A DNA stretch of 51,254 bases from a virus. Below are positions 1 through 8,094 of this stretch, piece after piece (positions within the stretch are counted from its first letter, which is position 1; each line of letters opens with the position of its first letter). The translations under genes were made by a program, and so were the position numbers. The notes beneath the pieces were generated by a model. It had not been told where the DNA came from. It was given only the letters and a program-made list of their open reading frames with translations, and ran no database searches. The stretch spans positions 1 through 51,254 of the IMG/VR virus record IMGVR_UViG_3300050821_004076; one strand, 5' to 3'.

Positions 1-828
1 ACGCGCGCGCAGTTCCTTGCGGGAGTCATGCCCCAGGTGTTTGGAGGTTCCGACAAGCACGTCGAGACCGCGGCAGGACAAGAACAAGCCCTCAACACAG
101 CCCTTGGAAGGCTGAAGCAGTACCTCAACCAGATGCAGATTGAGAATGCGGAGCGCGCCGTACTGGGCGTCCGCTGCTCAATCGACAACATGGACGAGGA
201 AGTGAAGATTGTCGAGGCCGGCGAGTCTGAGGGATCGTGGAAGACCATCCGGCTATTGAAAGCTGAGTTGAGCGGGAACTTCTTCGCGTATCCCGAGGAA
301 GACGCAGGATTCCCGGCCACCTATGCCGAGATTCAGACCCGATTGATGGCGCTGCTGGCTCAGAACCAGAAGATGCCCATTGTGGCCCAGATGCTTGCCG
401 ATCCGAAGATTCAACGGGTGCTGGCGCAGTATCTCTTGCCACCACAGATCAAGATCCCGCTGGACGCGCAACTCTCGAAGATTGAGACCGTTCTTCACAG
501 GTTGTCGCAGGACCCGAACGGGGCCATCCAGAAGCCCAACCCTGCAAACCCGCTTGCCCCGCCCATCACGGTCCCGTCGATCCTGCCAGAAAGCAACGTA
601 GACGACCCCGCGATATGCGCGGCGGAAGCAAAGGCTTGGTGTCTTTCGAATTGGGAGCAAGCCGAAACGAATCCTGTCGGGTATGGGAACGTGCTTGCGT
701 ATTTAACGGTATCGGGGCAACTCGCAAGGGAGCAGGCAGCCGCCGCAACTCTAGCTACTGCCGCACAAGCCCAGCAAGGGGCGAAATCAGGGGCAGGGAG
801 CGGCCAGCCCGGTCAGCCTGGAAGTTAA
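1..828 (+). CDS. Portal protein, C-terminal part (5' end outside window)
   Basis: The frame is open from base 1, so the first ATG at 28 is probably internal and the gene starts upstream of the window. The visible 275 residues are mostly helical and Gln/Ala-rich, with a Pro-rich stretch near residues 180-195 and a low-complexity Gly/Gln/Ser tail. This resembles the C-terminal half of podovirus-type portal proteins, which form the dodecameric DNA channel at the capsid vertex. Assignment rests mainly on position: a scaffold-like gene and the capsid gene follow directly in the same direction. The stop TAA (826-828) overlaps the stop of the opposing nuclease gene by two bases. No catalytic motif is expected. 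Another structural protein is possible. Confidence 0.55.
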   Translation, partial: TRAQFLAGVMPQVFGGSDKHVETAAGQEQALNTALGRLKQYLNQMQIENAERAVLGVRCSIDNMDEEVKIVEAGESEGSWKTIRLLKAELSGNFFAYPEEDAGFPATYAEIQTRLMALLAQNQKMPIVAQMLADPKIQRVLAQYLLPPQIKIPLDAQLSKIETVLHRLSQDPNGAIQKPNPANPLAPPITVPSILPESNVDDPAICAAEAKAWCLSNWEQAETNPVGYGNVLAYLTVSGQLAREQAAAATLATAAQAQQGAKSGAGSGQPGQPGS

Positions 829-1490
829 GCTGTCCTAGCAAACTCCCCGTGCAGGGCCTCCGCAGCCACGCGATACATCTCCCCGCAGATTGCCGGATCG
901 GGGTCATATCCGAGCACGCGGCATACCCCATTTGCTCTGATAGCGGCGCGGTACTGCTTCATAGTCCTATGCCACGACACGCCCTTAAAGCCGCTCTTAT
1001 TGTCCTTCCTCAGCCGCTGATTCCAGACCTGCTGGTTGTCGTTCGCGATTCTGAGGTTCCTTCGCCGGTTGTCCCACGTCCGCGATGGGTCCTTGTGGTC
1101 CCCTGTGCGTGGGTCGCCCTTCGCGAGACCAAGGATATAGCGGTGTAGTTTCCCAACGCGGGTGTTATAGCCGTAGAAACTTTGAACCGTCCAACTCCAA
1201 CTGACGGTCCAAACGATCTTGCGAACACGTTCATATTCATCGGCGTCCACAACGTGAAAGTGGCCTTTGGTAAGTTGGATCAACTTACAGTAGTCGCCGT
1301 CGATCTTGAAGGGCTGTGCGTCTGTGAAATCAGTCCGTACCTGCGTTGAATTATGACTGCGGATGCGGGATACTGGCTGTCCCCTCACGTGACCGAGATC
1401 GCGTCGAGTTCTCTTGGCTATCGGGGCAAGTTGTCCGCAGCCGCATTGGCACATGCCAACGGGTATGATCTGACTAGATGGGGATGTCAT
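825..1490 (-). CDS. HNH-AP2 homing-type endonuclease, copy 1
   Basis: Free-standing 221-residue homing-type nuclease, expected to cut DNA and spread its own gene. An N-terminal CQCGCG cysteine cluster lies at residues 14-19. The HNH core has H116 in LHRYI, DH at 131-132 and N141 in WDNRRRNLR. A C-terminal AP2-type DNA-binding domain covers about 163-218. It is collinear without gaps with copy 2 (9312-9977) and ends in the same GEFART motif. It is inserted antisense between the portal and scaffold genes, so it is a mobile intruder rather than a virion gene. The start at 1490 has an upstream GGAGGG. That site lies inside a hairpin-forming leader shared with the other two copies (1478-1548). Confidence 0.92.
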   Translation of the reverse strand: MTSPSSQIIPVGMCQCGCGQLAPIAKRTRRDLGHVRGQPVSRIRSHNSTQVRTDFTDAQPFKIDGDYCKLIQLTKGHFHVVDADEYERVRKIVWTVSWSWTVQSFYGYNTRVGKLHRYILGLAKGDPRTGDHKDPSRTWDNRRRNLRIANDNQQVWNQRLRKDNKSGFKGVSWHRTMKQYRAAIRANGVCRVLGYDPDPAICGEMYRVAAEALHGEFARTA

Positions 1491-1548
1491 TGATGGCCCT
1501 CCGAGGCCTGAGATTCAAAGGGAGTTTGCCGCTCCCGATGTCCCCATT
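1478..1548 (-). promoter_or_regulatory. Start-enclosing RNA hairpin of HNH-AP2 copy 1
   Basis: On the minus strand ATGGGGA (plus positions 1541-1547) can pair with TCCCCAT in codons 3-5 (plus positions 1478-1484). The loop of 56 bases contains the GGAGGG ribosome site and the ATG. An inner GGCC/GGCC pair brackets the ribosome site itself. The same layout is present at 48546-48618 and, with different bases, at 9259-9324. Inferred role: hold translation low, for example in read-through transcripts. Confidence 0.65.
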
Positions 1549-1572
1549 CTAAACCCAAAACAGCGAGTGGTG

Positions 1573-1578
1573 TACTCT
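1573..1578 (+). promoter_or_regulatory. Candidate -10 box TACTCT
   Basis: TACTCT preceded by TG lies nine bases before the scaffold ATG, which has no Shine-Dalgarno sequence, so the transcript could be nearly leaderless. The same octamer TGTACTCT or a close form precedes the genes at 10776 and 21694. No -35 box is visible, so the call is weak. Confidence 0.3.
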
Positions 1579-1586
1579 TATGCCGC

Positions 1587-3104
1587 ATGGCAACTAGCAC
1601 AGTCACTCCCGCCGCCCCTTCAAGCGCTGCCGTATCGACTCCGACGAGCACACCGTCTACGTCGTCTAGCACGGCTGCGACGCCTACAACGACTACATCA
1701 ACACCAAGCACTCCTGTTACCACCACTCCCGCCACGGAAGCCCTCACGCCTGAAAGCACTGTCGCAAAGATGGTTGCGGACGCTGAGGCCAAGGGATTCG
1801 GCAAAGAACCGGTCAAGCCTGCCGTCGCTGAACCGACGACTCCGGTTGTGGCTGATCCCGCCAAGAAGGAAGAGCCTGCCGCAGGAACCGAAAAGAAAGA
1901 CGCTGCCGCTACCACCACGACCGAGGACGCCCCGAGCTACTCGCTTGAGGAAGACGGATTCATCGGCGCGCGGGACCTGGCGACCAAGATCGATTCGAAC
2001 GAAGCTCTGAAAGCGGCCCTCCCCAAAGACGTCCGCGACGAGATCATGGCGAATGCCCGCCTGGCCGAGACTCTTGCTCCCTACCGCGACAAGTTCTCGT
2101 CTCCCGAGGAAGCCGACGTCATCATCCAGACGGCTCAGGAGTTCGCAGGATACTCGGAAGCATTCTCGTCCATCTCCCGCGATGTCGAAAAGGGCACCAC
2201 GGCGATGATCAACAAGCTGATCGAAGGCTCTGCACTTCTCGATGCAGAAGGCAAGCCCCGAAAAGACCCGACAACCGGCGCTATCTTGACCGATGGCACC
2301 GCGGGCAAATTTCTTTCAAAGGTGTTCGAGCGCGGTCTGGCTCTGAACGTCATCAACAAAGTGAAAGCGCTCAACGATCCGAACGTGGAAGCTGCACTTG
2401 ATTTGGTCATGGAGAGTGTAGGACTGCGGGCCTCCACCGCAACTGAAGACACAAATCAGGATCCGGCTCTCAAGGCTTGGAAAGAAGCACTCGACGCGCA
2501 GGAGGCCAGAATCAAGGCCGAACGCGAAACCACAGCCAAGGAAACATCGACCAGCTACCGCACCGCCCTCGACACGGACTTAACGTCGCTCTATGACGGG
2601 GAACGGAAGGCGCTGCTTGATGGAGCCACAGGACTGAGTAAATTCGAACGTGAATCTGTAGAGTCCCGTCTCGATGCGGCTGTAGTAGCGGCCCGCAAAA
2701 AGAACGTGGCTTACGGGGAGCGGCTGAGACAGATTCAGCAGCAGCCCATGTCGGCCGAACGCCGGCAGAGAGAAGTTGCCCTCGCGAAGCAATTTCTCAG
2801 GGAAAACCTCGTTAGGATCGCCAAGCCCATTCTCTTGGAAGCTGGCGTCACGGTCGGAAAGAAAGCCGAGGAGCGCGCCGCAGCAGCAGCCGCGCGGGCA
2901 GAAGGCGCCCGTAGCGAAGTCAGTGGTGGCACAGCCACATCCGCCCAACCTCAGAACCCGGGAGCGACTTACGAGCAGCAACGCTCGGCAGTCATCGCGG
3001 ACCTGAAGAACAAGAATGGCGGGAAGGAACCCAGCGATTCGGAAGTGTCCATTGCTCTCATGATGGCCGCAGCCGCGCGCAAGGGTTTTGGGCAGGCAGC
3101 CTAA
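1587..3104 (+). CDS. Scaffold-like protein (505 aa)
   Basis: Located directly before the major capsid gene, as capsid scaffolding proteins are. The first 60 residues are low-complexity Thr/Ser/Pro. Residues 80-120 are acidic and Lys/Glu-rich. The rest is charged and helical, with coiled-coil character around 280-420 and an Ala-rich end. No enzymatic motif is visible. Charged, helical, low-complexity proteins of this kind typically fill the procapsid and leave before DNA packaging. The ATG at 1587 is the first plausible start: a five-codon reading frame from ATG 1580 overlaps it, and no ribosome site is present. Function is inferred from position and composition. A protease or decoration function cannot be excluded. 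Confidence 0.55.
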   Translation: MATSTVTPAAPSSAAVSTPTSTPSTSSSTAATPTTTTSTPSTPVTTTPATEALTPESTVAKMVADAEAKGFGKEPVKPAVAEPTTPVVADPAKKEEPAAGTEKKDAAATTTTEDAPSYSLEEDGFIGARDLATKIDSNEALKAALPKDVRDEIMANARLAETLAPYRDKFSSPEEADVIIQTAQEFAGYSEAFSSISRDVEKGTTAMINKLIEGSALLDAEGKPRKDPTTGAILTDGTAGKFLSKVFERGLALNVINKVKALNDPNVEAALDLVMESVGLRASTATEDTNQDPALKAWKEALDAQEARIKAERETTAKETSTSYRTALDTDLTSLYDGERKALLDGATGLSKFERESVESRLDAAVVAARKKNVAYGERLRQIQQQPMSAERRQREVALAKQFLRENLVRIAKPILLEAGVTVGKKAEERAAAAAARAEGARSEVSGGTATSAQPQNPGATYEQQRSAVIADLKNKNGGKEPSDSEVSIALMMAAAARKGFGQAA

Positions 3105-3175
3105 GCACTGACTCGCATTCGCGAGAGCATCACTGGCAGCAGGACCCAACACAATCAGTGACACAGGAGAACCTC

Positions 3176-4453
3176 ATGGCAGCTCTGCAGGCAAGCGTTG
3201 GCGCCGCAGCGGTGATGATCGAAGGCGTGTGGAATCAGCCTCAGTTGACCGTCGAGAAGGACTCGGTCCTTGACGGCCTGATCTCATCGAGCGGCAAAGC
3301 GACCAAAGTTTCTGAGCACACCTACCGCGTGACATTCCAGGATGCGCTTCCCGGCGTCGTGTCGGCCATCTCTCTGGATGCGGCGGTCAACTTCCCCAAT
3401 CCCGGCTCCCCCGACTGGCAGGAAGGCTTCATGCAGCCCCTGTCGTGGGCAGTCCCGGTCGGCTGGACCGAACTCGCAAAACTGACCACTTCTAGCTCCA
3501 TGCTGGCCGTGGCCCAGGTTGTCGAAGTCTCGATGCGCAACACCACGGAGCGCCTGAAGCAGGTTCGCGACGAAACGCTCTGCTCGGGTGACGGTACCGG
3601 CTACATGGCGACCATCTCCGCCGTGACCCTCGGCGCCAACGGCAACTACACGCTGTCGGCATCCGACTTCGGCGCGCGCCTAGTGGCCAAGTTCCAGAAC
3701 ATCGACATCTACAACGGACTCACCTACGTCGGGACCTCGAACGTTACAGCCGTTCAGGACCAGATTGGCGGAGCCCAGATTGTCTATGTCGACAACGCCG
3801 TGGGAGCTGCAACGGACGTCATCCGGTTTGGCGGGCTGGTAAGCGGAGCCCCACAGTTCGTGTACGGCCTGCCGTACTGGAACTCCAACTCTCAGACAGG
3901 ACTCACAATCGGTATCGACCGCTCCCAGGCAGTGAACAACTTCATCCTGGCGAACGGCGTAGCCGCATCGGGATCCAGCCTGACGCCTCCACTCTTCCGT
4001 CTCGGCCTCGACCAGATCAAGCACTCCATCGGCGTCCAGGCAGTCAAGAGCGGGAAATTCAAGATGCACATGGCGCCCGGCCAGATCGCTCAGTACGAGC
4101 AGTCCGGTCTCTCGATCACGAACTTCTGGCGCAATGATGGCTCCGTGGGCGCAGGCTTTGACCTGTTGACCACAGGAGACATGAAGGTTGCCGGGAACCC
4201 GTTCATCGAGAATATCCACGCCAACATCTCCCGCGTCGATTTCCTCTATCTCGACACCTGGGGAAAGATCAAGTGGGGCGATGCTCCCTTCTGGTTCAAC
4301 GACCAGGGCCGCACCATCTTCCAGCAGATCGGCACCAACGGACAGATCACTGCCGTGGCCAGTTCGTTCATGGTGGACACCGTGCAATATTTTCTCGCGA
4401 ATCCCAAAACCCAGTCGTACATAAGCGGGTTACCGGAGCCTGTTGGTTACTAA
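3176..4453 (+). CDS. Major capsid protein
   Basis: A 425-residue protein, the usual length for an HK97-fold capsid subunit, following the scaffold-like gene. It has an N-terminal helical segment, a middle domain rich in Gly, Asn and aromatic residues, and a C-terminal part with repeated hydrophobic strands, as expected for assembly into hexamers and pentamers. Start ATG 3176 is preceded by ACAGGAG at seven bases, which is better than the GTG at 3158 in the same frame. Base composition and codon use match the neighbouring virion genes. A strong terminator follows 27 bases after the stop, consistent with high expression. The family assignment is by position, size and composition. Confidence 0.8.
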   Translation: MAALQASVGAAAVMIEGVWNQPQLTVEKDSVLDGLISSSGKATKVSEHTYRVTFQDALPGVVSAISLDAAVNFPNPGSPDWQEGFMQPLSWAVPVGWTELAKLTTSSSMLAVAQVVEVSMRNTTERLKQVRDETLCSGDGTGYMATISAVTLGANGNYTLSASDFGARLVAKFQNIDIYNGLTYVGTSNVTAVQDQIGGAQIVYVDNAVGAATDVIRFGGLVSGAPQFVYGLPYWNSNSQTGLTIGIDRSQAVNNFILANGVAASGSSLTPPLFRLGLDQIKHSIGVQAVKSGKFKMHMAPGQIAQYEQSGLSITNFWRNDGSVGAGFDLLTTGDMKVAGNPFIENIHANISRVDFLYLDTWGKIKWGDAPFWFNDQGRTIFQQIGTNGQITAVASSFMVDTVQYFLANPKTQSYISGLPEPVGY

Positions 4454-4479
4454 TCAACAGTTTACAGGTTGGTAGGTTT

Positions 4480-4512
4480 GGGGTCGTCGATTTGACGGCC
4501 CCTTTCTTTTTG
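4480..4512 (+). terminator. Rho-independent terminator after the capsid gene
   Basis: A nine-pair stem, GGGGTCGTC (4480-4488) with GACGGCCCC (4494-4502), has a five-base loop and is followed by TTTCTTTTT. It lies between the capsid gene and the HNH nuclease and should end or attenuate transcription from upstream. Confidence 0.88.
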
Positions 4513-4526
4513 TGCATAATACATTC

Positions 4527-5189
4527 ATGAAGAATTGCTCGAAATGCCACAAACCTACCGACACCTTTCCGCTTTCAAAGAGAGGTAAGCCCTCACGGAT
4601 GTGCCAACCCTGTTACGACTGGCAGAAAATCTGGAACGCCGATAAACACAAAGCTACGATGGCCCTCGTTGATTCCGCCCCTGCTGGATTCCGTTTCTGC
4701 ACAACCTGCCGCAAGAACAAGCCAGAGGATGACTTCAAAACCAATCCAAAACAGCGCCGGAAAATCGAGAGAGGACAGCATTTCGCCAAGCACTGCGCGC
4801 CATGCCGGGATAAGCTCGCGAAACGAGTAAACGAAAGGCGCCACACCGCTGAAATGGACCCAGCGGTAAAAGCAGTGAATCTAGCAGACAAACGGGACTA
4901 TAGCCGCAAGTTTCGTATCAAGTTGCTGTCGGCTTACGGTCCCATTTGTCGCTGCTGTGGAGAAACGATCGTTGAGTTCCTCGAGATTCACCACGTCAAT
5001 GAGGACGGCGCGGCTCATCGCAGGCAAATCGGTCGCGGCCCCGAATCGCTCTACCGCTGGGCAGAGAGAAACGGCTTCCCTGACGCCCTCACTGTGATCT
5101 GCGCGAACTGCCACAATGCAGAAACGTTCTATGGCGGATGTCCTCACAAGCAGATCAACGCCCCGCATCTTGTGGAGGCGACCGCATGA
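4527..5189 (+). CDS. HNH endonuclease with several zinc-binding cysteine pairs
   Basis: A 220-residue protein with an HNH fold in its C-terminal half: C141-C144, the HH pair at 155-156 in FLEIHHVNED, and C192/C195 followed by HN. The N-terminal half carries further CxxC pairs at 4-7, 26-29, 58-61 and 90-93, so it is rich in zinc knuckles. It is probably a DNA-nicking or homing nuclease. It lies just after the capsid terminator, and a CATAAT box six bases before the ATG, without any ribosome site, suggests a leaderless transcript. A GTG at 4512 is a less likely start. Its stop overlaps the next start as ATGA, so it is translationally coupled to the radical-SAM-like gene. Confidence 0.85.
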   Translation: MKNCSKCHKPTDTFPLSKRGKPSRMCQPCYDWQKIWNADKHKATMALVDSAPAGFRFCTTCRKNKPEDDFKTNPKQRRKIERGQHFAKHCAPCRDKLAKRVNERRHTAEMDPAVKAVNLADKRDYSRKFRIKLLSAYGPICRCCGETIVEFLEIHHVNEDGAAHRRQIGRGPESLYRWAERNGFPDALTVICANCHNAETFYGGCPHKQINAPHLVEATA

Positions 5190-6268
5190 ACGTCAGACTT
5201 GTGCAAATCGACGGAGCGCTCCCGAACATCGCCTTGATGCGACTTGCCCACTGGCATCGATCCAAAGGCGACTACGTCTACCTGACTCGTCACATCCTGC
5301 CGATGCTCGGGGAGCCGCAATACGACGTCGTTTACGGCTCTTCCATCTTCGAGAACCTCCCAGGGTCAGCCGAGAAGCGGTACCTTTTTGATACCGAATG
5401 GCCGAACGGGATCATGGGCGGCACAGGGATTGTGAGCAACAGGACGATCGAGCAGATCACCGGGGGCGAGTACGAGCACTACGACTACCAAGACTATCCG
5501 GAATTCGATGCCTCTCTTGGCTACACTCAACGCGGCTGCCGCATGGCCTACAAGGGGTCAATCTGCGAATCGTTCTGCAAGGTTCCTGCGAAAGAAGGCC
5601 TTCCAAAAGACGCTTGGACCATCGAGCGCATCTGGCGCGGCGATCCGTGGCCGAAGAAGATTCACTTACTGGACAATGACTTCTTTGGCGGCCCGCACTG
5701 GAAGGAGCGAATCAAAGAACTCCGCGACGGGAAGTACAAAGTTTGCTTCTCGCAAGGGATAAACACCCGGCTCATCACCCAGGAGCACGCTGAAGCGATG
5801 GCAACCGTCAAATATCGGAACACCCAGTTCAACGAGCGGAAGCTCTACACCGCATGGGACAACGTCGGAGATGAAGGCATCTTCTTTCGCGGCGTTGAGC
5901 GGCTTGAGAAGGCCGGAATCCCGCCCAAGCACCTGATGGTCTACATGCTCATCGGCAGCGATATCCTCGAAACATGGGAGCGCATCTGGCATCGGTTCAA
6001 GCGGATGGTTGACCTTGGCATTGAGCCTTACCCGATGGTGAAGGACCGCAACCGGAAAGACTTGCTCTGCTTCCAGAGGTGGGTGGTGCGAGGACTTTAC
6101 AGAATCCCAGAGGCGGCGTGGCCCTTGTACGAACGTGAGACGAAGACTCAAGCCAGCGTGGACGGCTGGGAAAAGGTCTACGGCAGTTTGTCATCTGCTA
6201 CTCTTTCCCTGCATCAATCAGAAGCAAATTTCAAGGAGACCGGCAATGCGGCTTTTCAACGGCAATAA
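5186..6268 (+). CDS. Radical-SAM-like protein with altered cysteine motif
   Basis: A 360-residue protein resembling phage radical-SAM proteins. The N-terminus (1-35) looks like the B12-binding-like start of that group. The central GYTQRGC region leads into the cysteine cluster, and residues 235-305 (MVYMLIGSD, then GIEPYPMVKDR) match the later strands of the SAM barrel. The cluster is C118-x8-C127-x3-C131 instead of the usual Cx3Cx2C, because five residues are inserted after the first Cys and the last gap is longer. Members normally bind a 4Fe-4S cluster and cleave S-adenosylmethionine; the substrate here is unknown. Start ATG 5186 overlaps the HNH stop, and the 3' end overlaps the next gene by 23 bases. 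It may be inactive. Confidence 0.75.
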   Translation: MNVRLVQIDGALPNIALMRLAHWHRSKGDYVYLTRHILPMLGEPQYDVVYGSSIFENLPGSAEKRYLFDTEWPNGIMGGTGIVSNRTIEQITGGEYEHYDYQDYPEFDASLGYTQRGCRMAYKGSICESFCKVPAKEGLPKDAWTIERIWRGDPWPKKIHLLDNDFFGGPHWKERIKELRDGKYKVCFSQGINTRLITQEHAEAMATVKYRNTQFNERKLYTAWDNVGDEGIFFRGVERLEKAGIPPKHLMVYMLIGSDILETWERIWHRFKRMVDLGIEPYPMVKDRNRKDLLCFQRWVVRGLYRIPEAAWPLYERETKTQASVDGWEKVYGSLSSATLSLHQSEANFKETGNAAFQRQ

Positions 6269-7133
6269 GGCGGTGAGAGGCTTCACCGTGACGCTCCTCA
6301 GCATGCTCTTCGCAGGCGCCCTGGCTTTCGCCCAGGTTCCTAATCCCGCTGTTCCCGGCGTTCTCGGTGGGTACGACAAGTACGCCAACCAGTATCCGGG
6401 TCCTGCGCAGTATTTCCTCACAAGCTCGTGGAGCTACCAGACTTCGTGCCTGGTCTACAACGCGAATGTCCAAATCTCGATTGCGAGTCCTGCGGTCATC
6501 ACAGCCACGAATACCTGCGCGGCTGGGCAGGCACTCCAGTTCCAGACCACCGGAGCCCTGCCAACCGGCCTGACAGCCGGGACGACCTACTACGTGATCG
6601 CGACGGGACTCACCGGGTCCGGTTTCGAGGTTTCAACCTCAGTCGGCGGATCGGCGGTCAATACCTCTGGCACCCAGAGCGGCAATCAGTCGGCGTACAC
6701 GATCTACACGAATGCGACGACCGGCTTTACCGCTGCTCTCCAGATGGCTCCCATTCCGCCCGGCTGGACCGGATCGGGACATTGCACCCTCCTGTGGCAG
6801 ACCTCGAATACCAGCGGCACTCCCACATTCGGGATGCAGCCGAGCAACACCACGTCCACCGTCTTTGTGCTGAATACGGCTCATACCGGGGCCAATGGCG
6901 CAACCCTGGCGGATACGGCGACAACCATCACGTCTTCAGGGACTCCAACAGCCATCTCAGGCACCATGACGGCAGGATCAGCCAACACAACCTACCGAGA
7001 TGACGTGTTCTTTGAGATGGTTACGAGTCCTGCGGGAACTGCGCCGACTCTGCTCTCCTTCTACATGGAGTCGAGCAATACGTCGTACACGGCGTCTCTG
7101 ATGCCGGGCAGCGTTTGCACCTGGGGACCGTAG
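6246..7133 (+). CDS. Exported or virion Ig-like protein with signal peptide
   Basis: A 295-residue protein whose first 30 residues form a Sec-type signal peptide: basic RLFNGNKAVR, a hydrophobic core, then ALAFA-Q as the likely cleavage site. The mature part is Thr/Ser/Gly-rich, beta-strand type, with Ig-like segments such as GLTAGTTYYVIATG that recur in phage tail and fibre proteins. Start ATG 6246 has AAGGAG seven bases upstream; in-frame upstream starts lie inside the radical-SAM gene. It is followed by a terminator, so it ends a transcription unit. It may be a decoration or receptor-binding protein that crosses the inner membrane, or a secreted protein that alters the host surface. Function is not established. 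Confidence 0.65.
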   Translation: MRLFNGNKAVRGFTVTLLSMLFAGALAFAQVPNPAVPGVLGGYDKYANQYPGPAQYFLTSSWSYQTSCLVYNANVQISIASPAVITATNTCAAGQALQFQTTGALPTGLTAGTTYYVIATGLTGSGFEVSTSVGGSAVNTSGTQSGNQSAYTIYTNATTGFTAALQMAPIPPGWTGSGHCTLLWQTSNTSGTPTFGMQPSNTTSTVFVLNTAHTGANGATLADTATTITSSGTPTAISGTMTAGSANTTYRDDVFFEMVTSPAGTAPTLLSFYMESSNTSYTASLMPGSVCTWGP

Positions 7134-7164
7134 ACTTCCTATAAACGAAGAGCGGTACGGCAGG

Positions 7165-7203
7165 CGGCGGGATTCCAACCGGGATTCCGCCGTTTCTGTT
7201 TCT
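7165..7203 (+). terminator. Terminator-like hairpin
   Basis: CGGCGG (7165-7170) pairs with CCGCCG (7187-7192), and the loop contains a repeated GGGATTCC. It is followed by TTTCTGTTTCT. A GATAAT box at 7205-7210 directly behind it could start the next transcript. Confidence 0.55.
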
Positions 7204-7231
7204 GCGATAATGGCACGCAAGGAGACCGTCC

Positions 7232-7300
7232 ATGATCCCTGCTGCAATCTTCTTGTTTCACATCAACGTCATCGTTCACCTTGTTTTCCCGCCACGCTGA
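7232..7300 (+). CDS. Hydrophobic 22-residue peptide, coupled to next gene
   Basis: ATG 7232 has AAGGAG seven bases upstream, the best ribosome site in this stretch. It opens 22 codons encoding a mostly hydrophobic peptide (Ile, Val, Phe, Leu). The stop TGA overlaps the ATG of the next gene (TGATG). This may be a small membrane peptide or a leader that couples translation. The longer in-frame extension of the next gene from ATG 7210 has no ribosome site. Confidence 0.4.
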   Translation: MIPAAIFLFHINVIVHLVFPPR

Positions 7301-8052
7301 TGCCAGACCACAACGAACTTGACGGCTACTCCGGCCCTGAAGCTGAAGAGACGAACCGATACCTTAGAGAGCGCCACGGAGACGGATATCTCGGTTTCCA
7401 GCGCTTCCGCCTGGTCCATTCCGCCTACCTGAGCGAGTTCTCGGCAGGACACTGGGACGACTGGGACCCTAATCTTCCTGTCGAGCTTAGGGGTCAGATC
7501 GTGGCCGGAGAGCGGGTGCAGGAAGGCCAGCAGCGCCAGTTGACCACGGAGCACAAGTCCGACCGCAGGATCACGGAAATGCGCAGGATACCGAAATACT
7601 GCGAGTTTCAGGACTGCAACGGATGGGTCTTCGAGGTCTGGATGGGACCGGCGTACTTCGGGTCACCGTCGTGGTGGGCGGCTCAGGTTGTGCCTGGCAC
7701 GTCACTACCGCAACTAGGACCATACCCGCACCGCGGCGGCTACGTGTCAGCCGTTCCCGCCGGCTTGAGACCATGGCCGGAAGCTCCCACAGGACCCTTC
7801 CTCGATCGCGTTGTCGAGCAGTGGGAGATGATGCGGGATGAGACTCTGGCCTACGAGCCCGGGGCTTTCGTCCGGCTGCGGGACTATGAAGCTCGTGAGC
7901 GTGACAAGATGACGAGCCTCAAGTGGAACCGGGATGCGGAGCAAGCCAACATGACCGCCCTGAGACCATTCTTCTCAACTACCCTCGATGGAGGGAAAGC
8001 ACGACAGTTGGCCGCAGAGCATGCCGGCCTCACCAGCAACTACGGGAACTGA
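7300..8052 (+). CDS. Virion-module protein, function unknown (250 aa)
   Basis: Not recognised. The product is 250 residues, acidic at the N-terminus, with aromatic-rich stretches around residues 100-135 (GWVFEVWMG, SWWAAQV) and a charged helical C-terminus. No signal peptide, membrane segment or catalytic motif is seen. The start is chosen at ATG 7300 because it overlaps the stop of the small coupled reading frame with a strong ribosome site; an in-frame ATG at 7210 would add 30 unlikely residues. It lies between a secreted beta protein and another structural candidate in the same direction, so a minor head or connector role is possible. Confidence 0.65.
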   Translation: MPDHNELDGYSGPEAEETNRYLRERHGDGYLGFQRFRLVHSAYLSEFSAGHWDDWDPNLPVELRGQIVAGERVQEGQQRQLTTEHKSDRRITEMRRIPKYCEFQDCNGWVFEVWMGPAYFGSPSWWAAQVVPGTSLPQLGPYPHRGGYVSAVPAGLRPWPEAPTGPFLDRVVEQWEMMRDETLAYEPGAFVRLRDYEARERDKMTSLKWNRDAEQANMTALRPFFSTTLDGGKARQLAAEHAGLTSNYGN

Positions 8053-8094
8053 TAATATCAGCCAAATTTACAAACCACAGGAGAAAACACCGCC

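Noticed and set aside
1567-2010. Frame overlapping the scaffold start
   Set aside because: Arg/Leu/Pro-rich translation typical of a +1 shadow of a Thr/Ser/Pro-rich gene.
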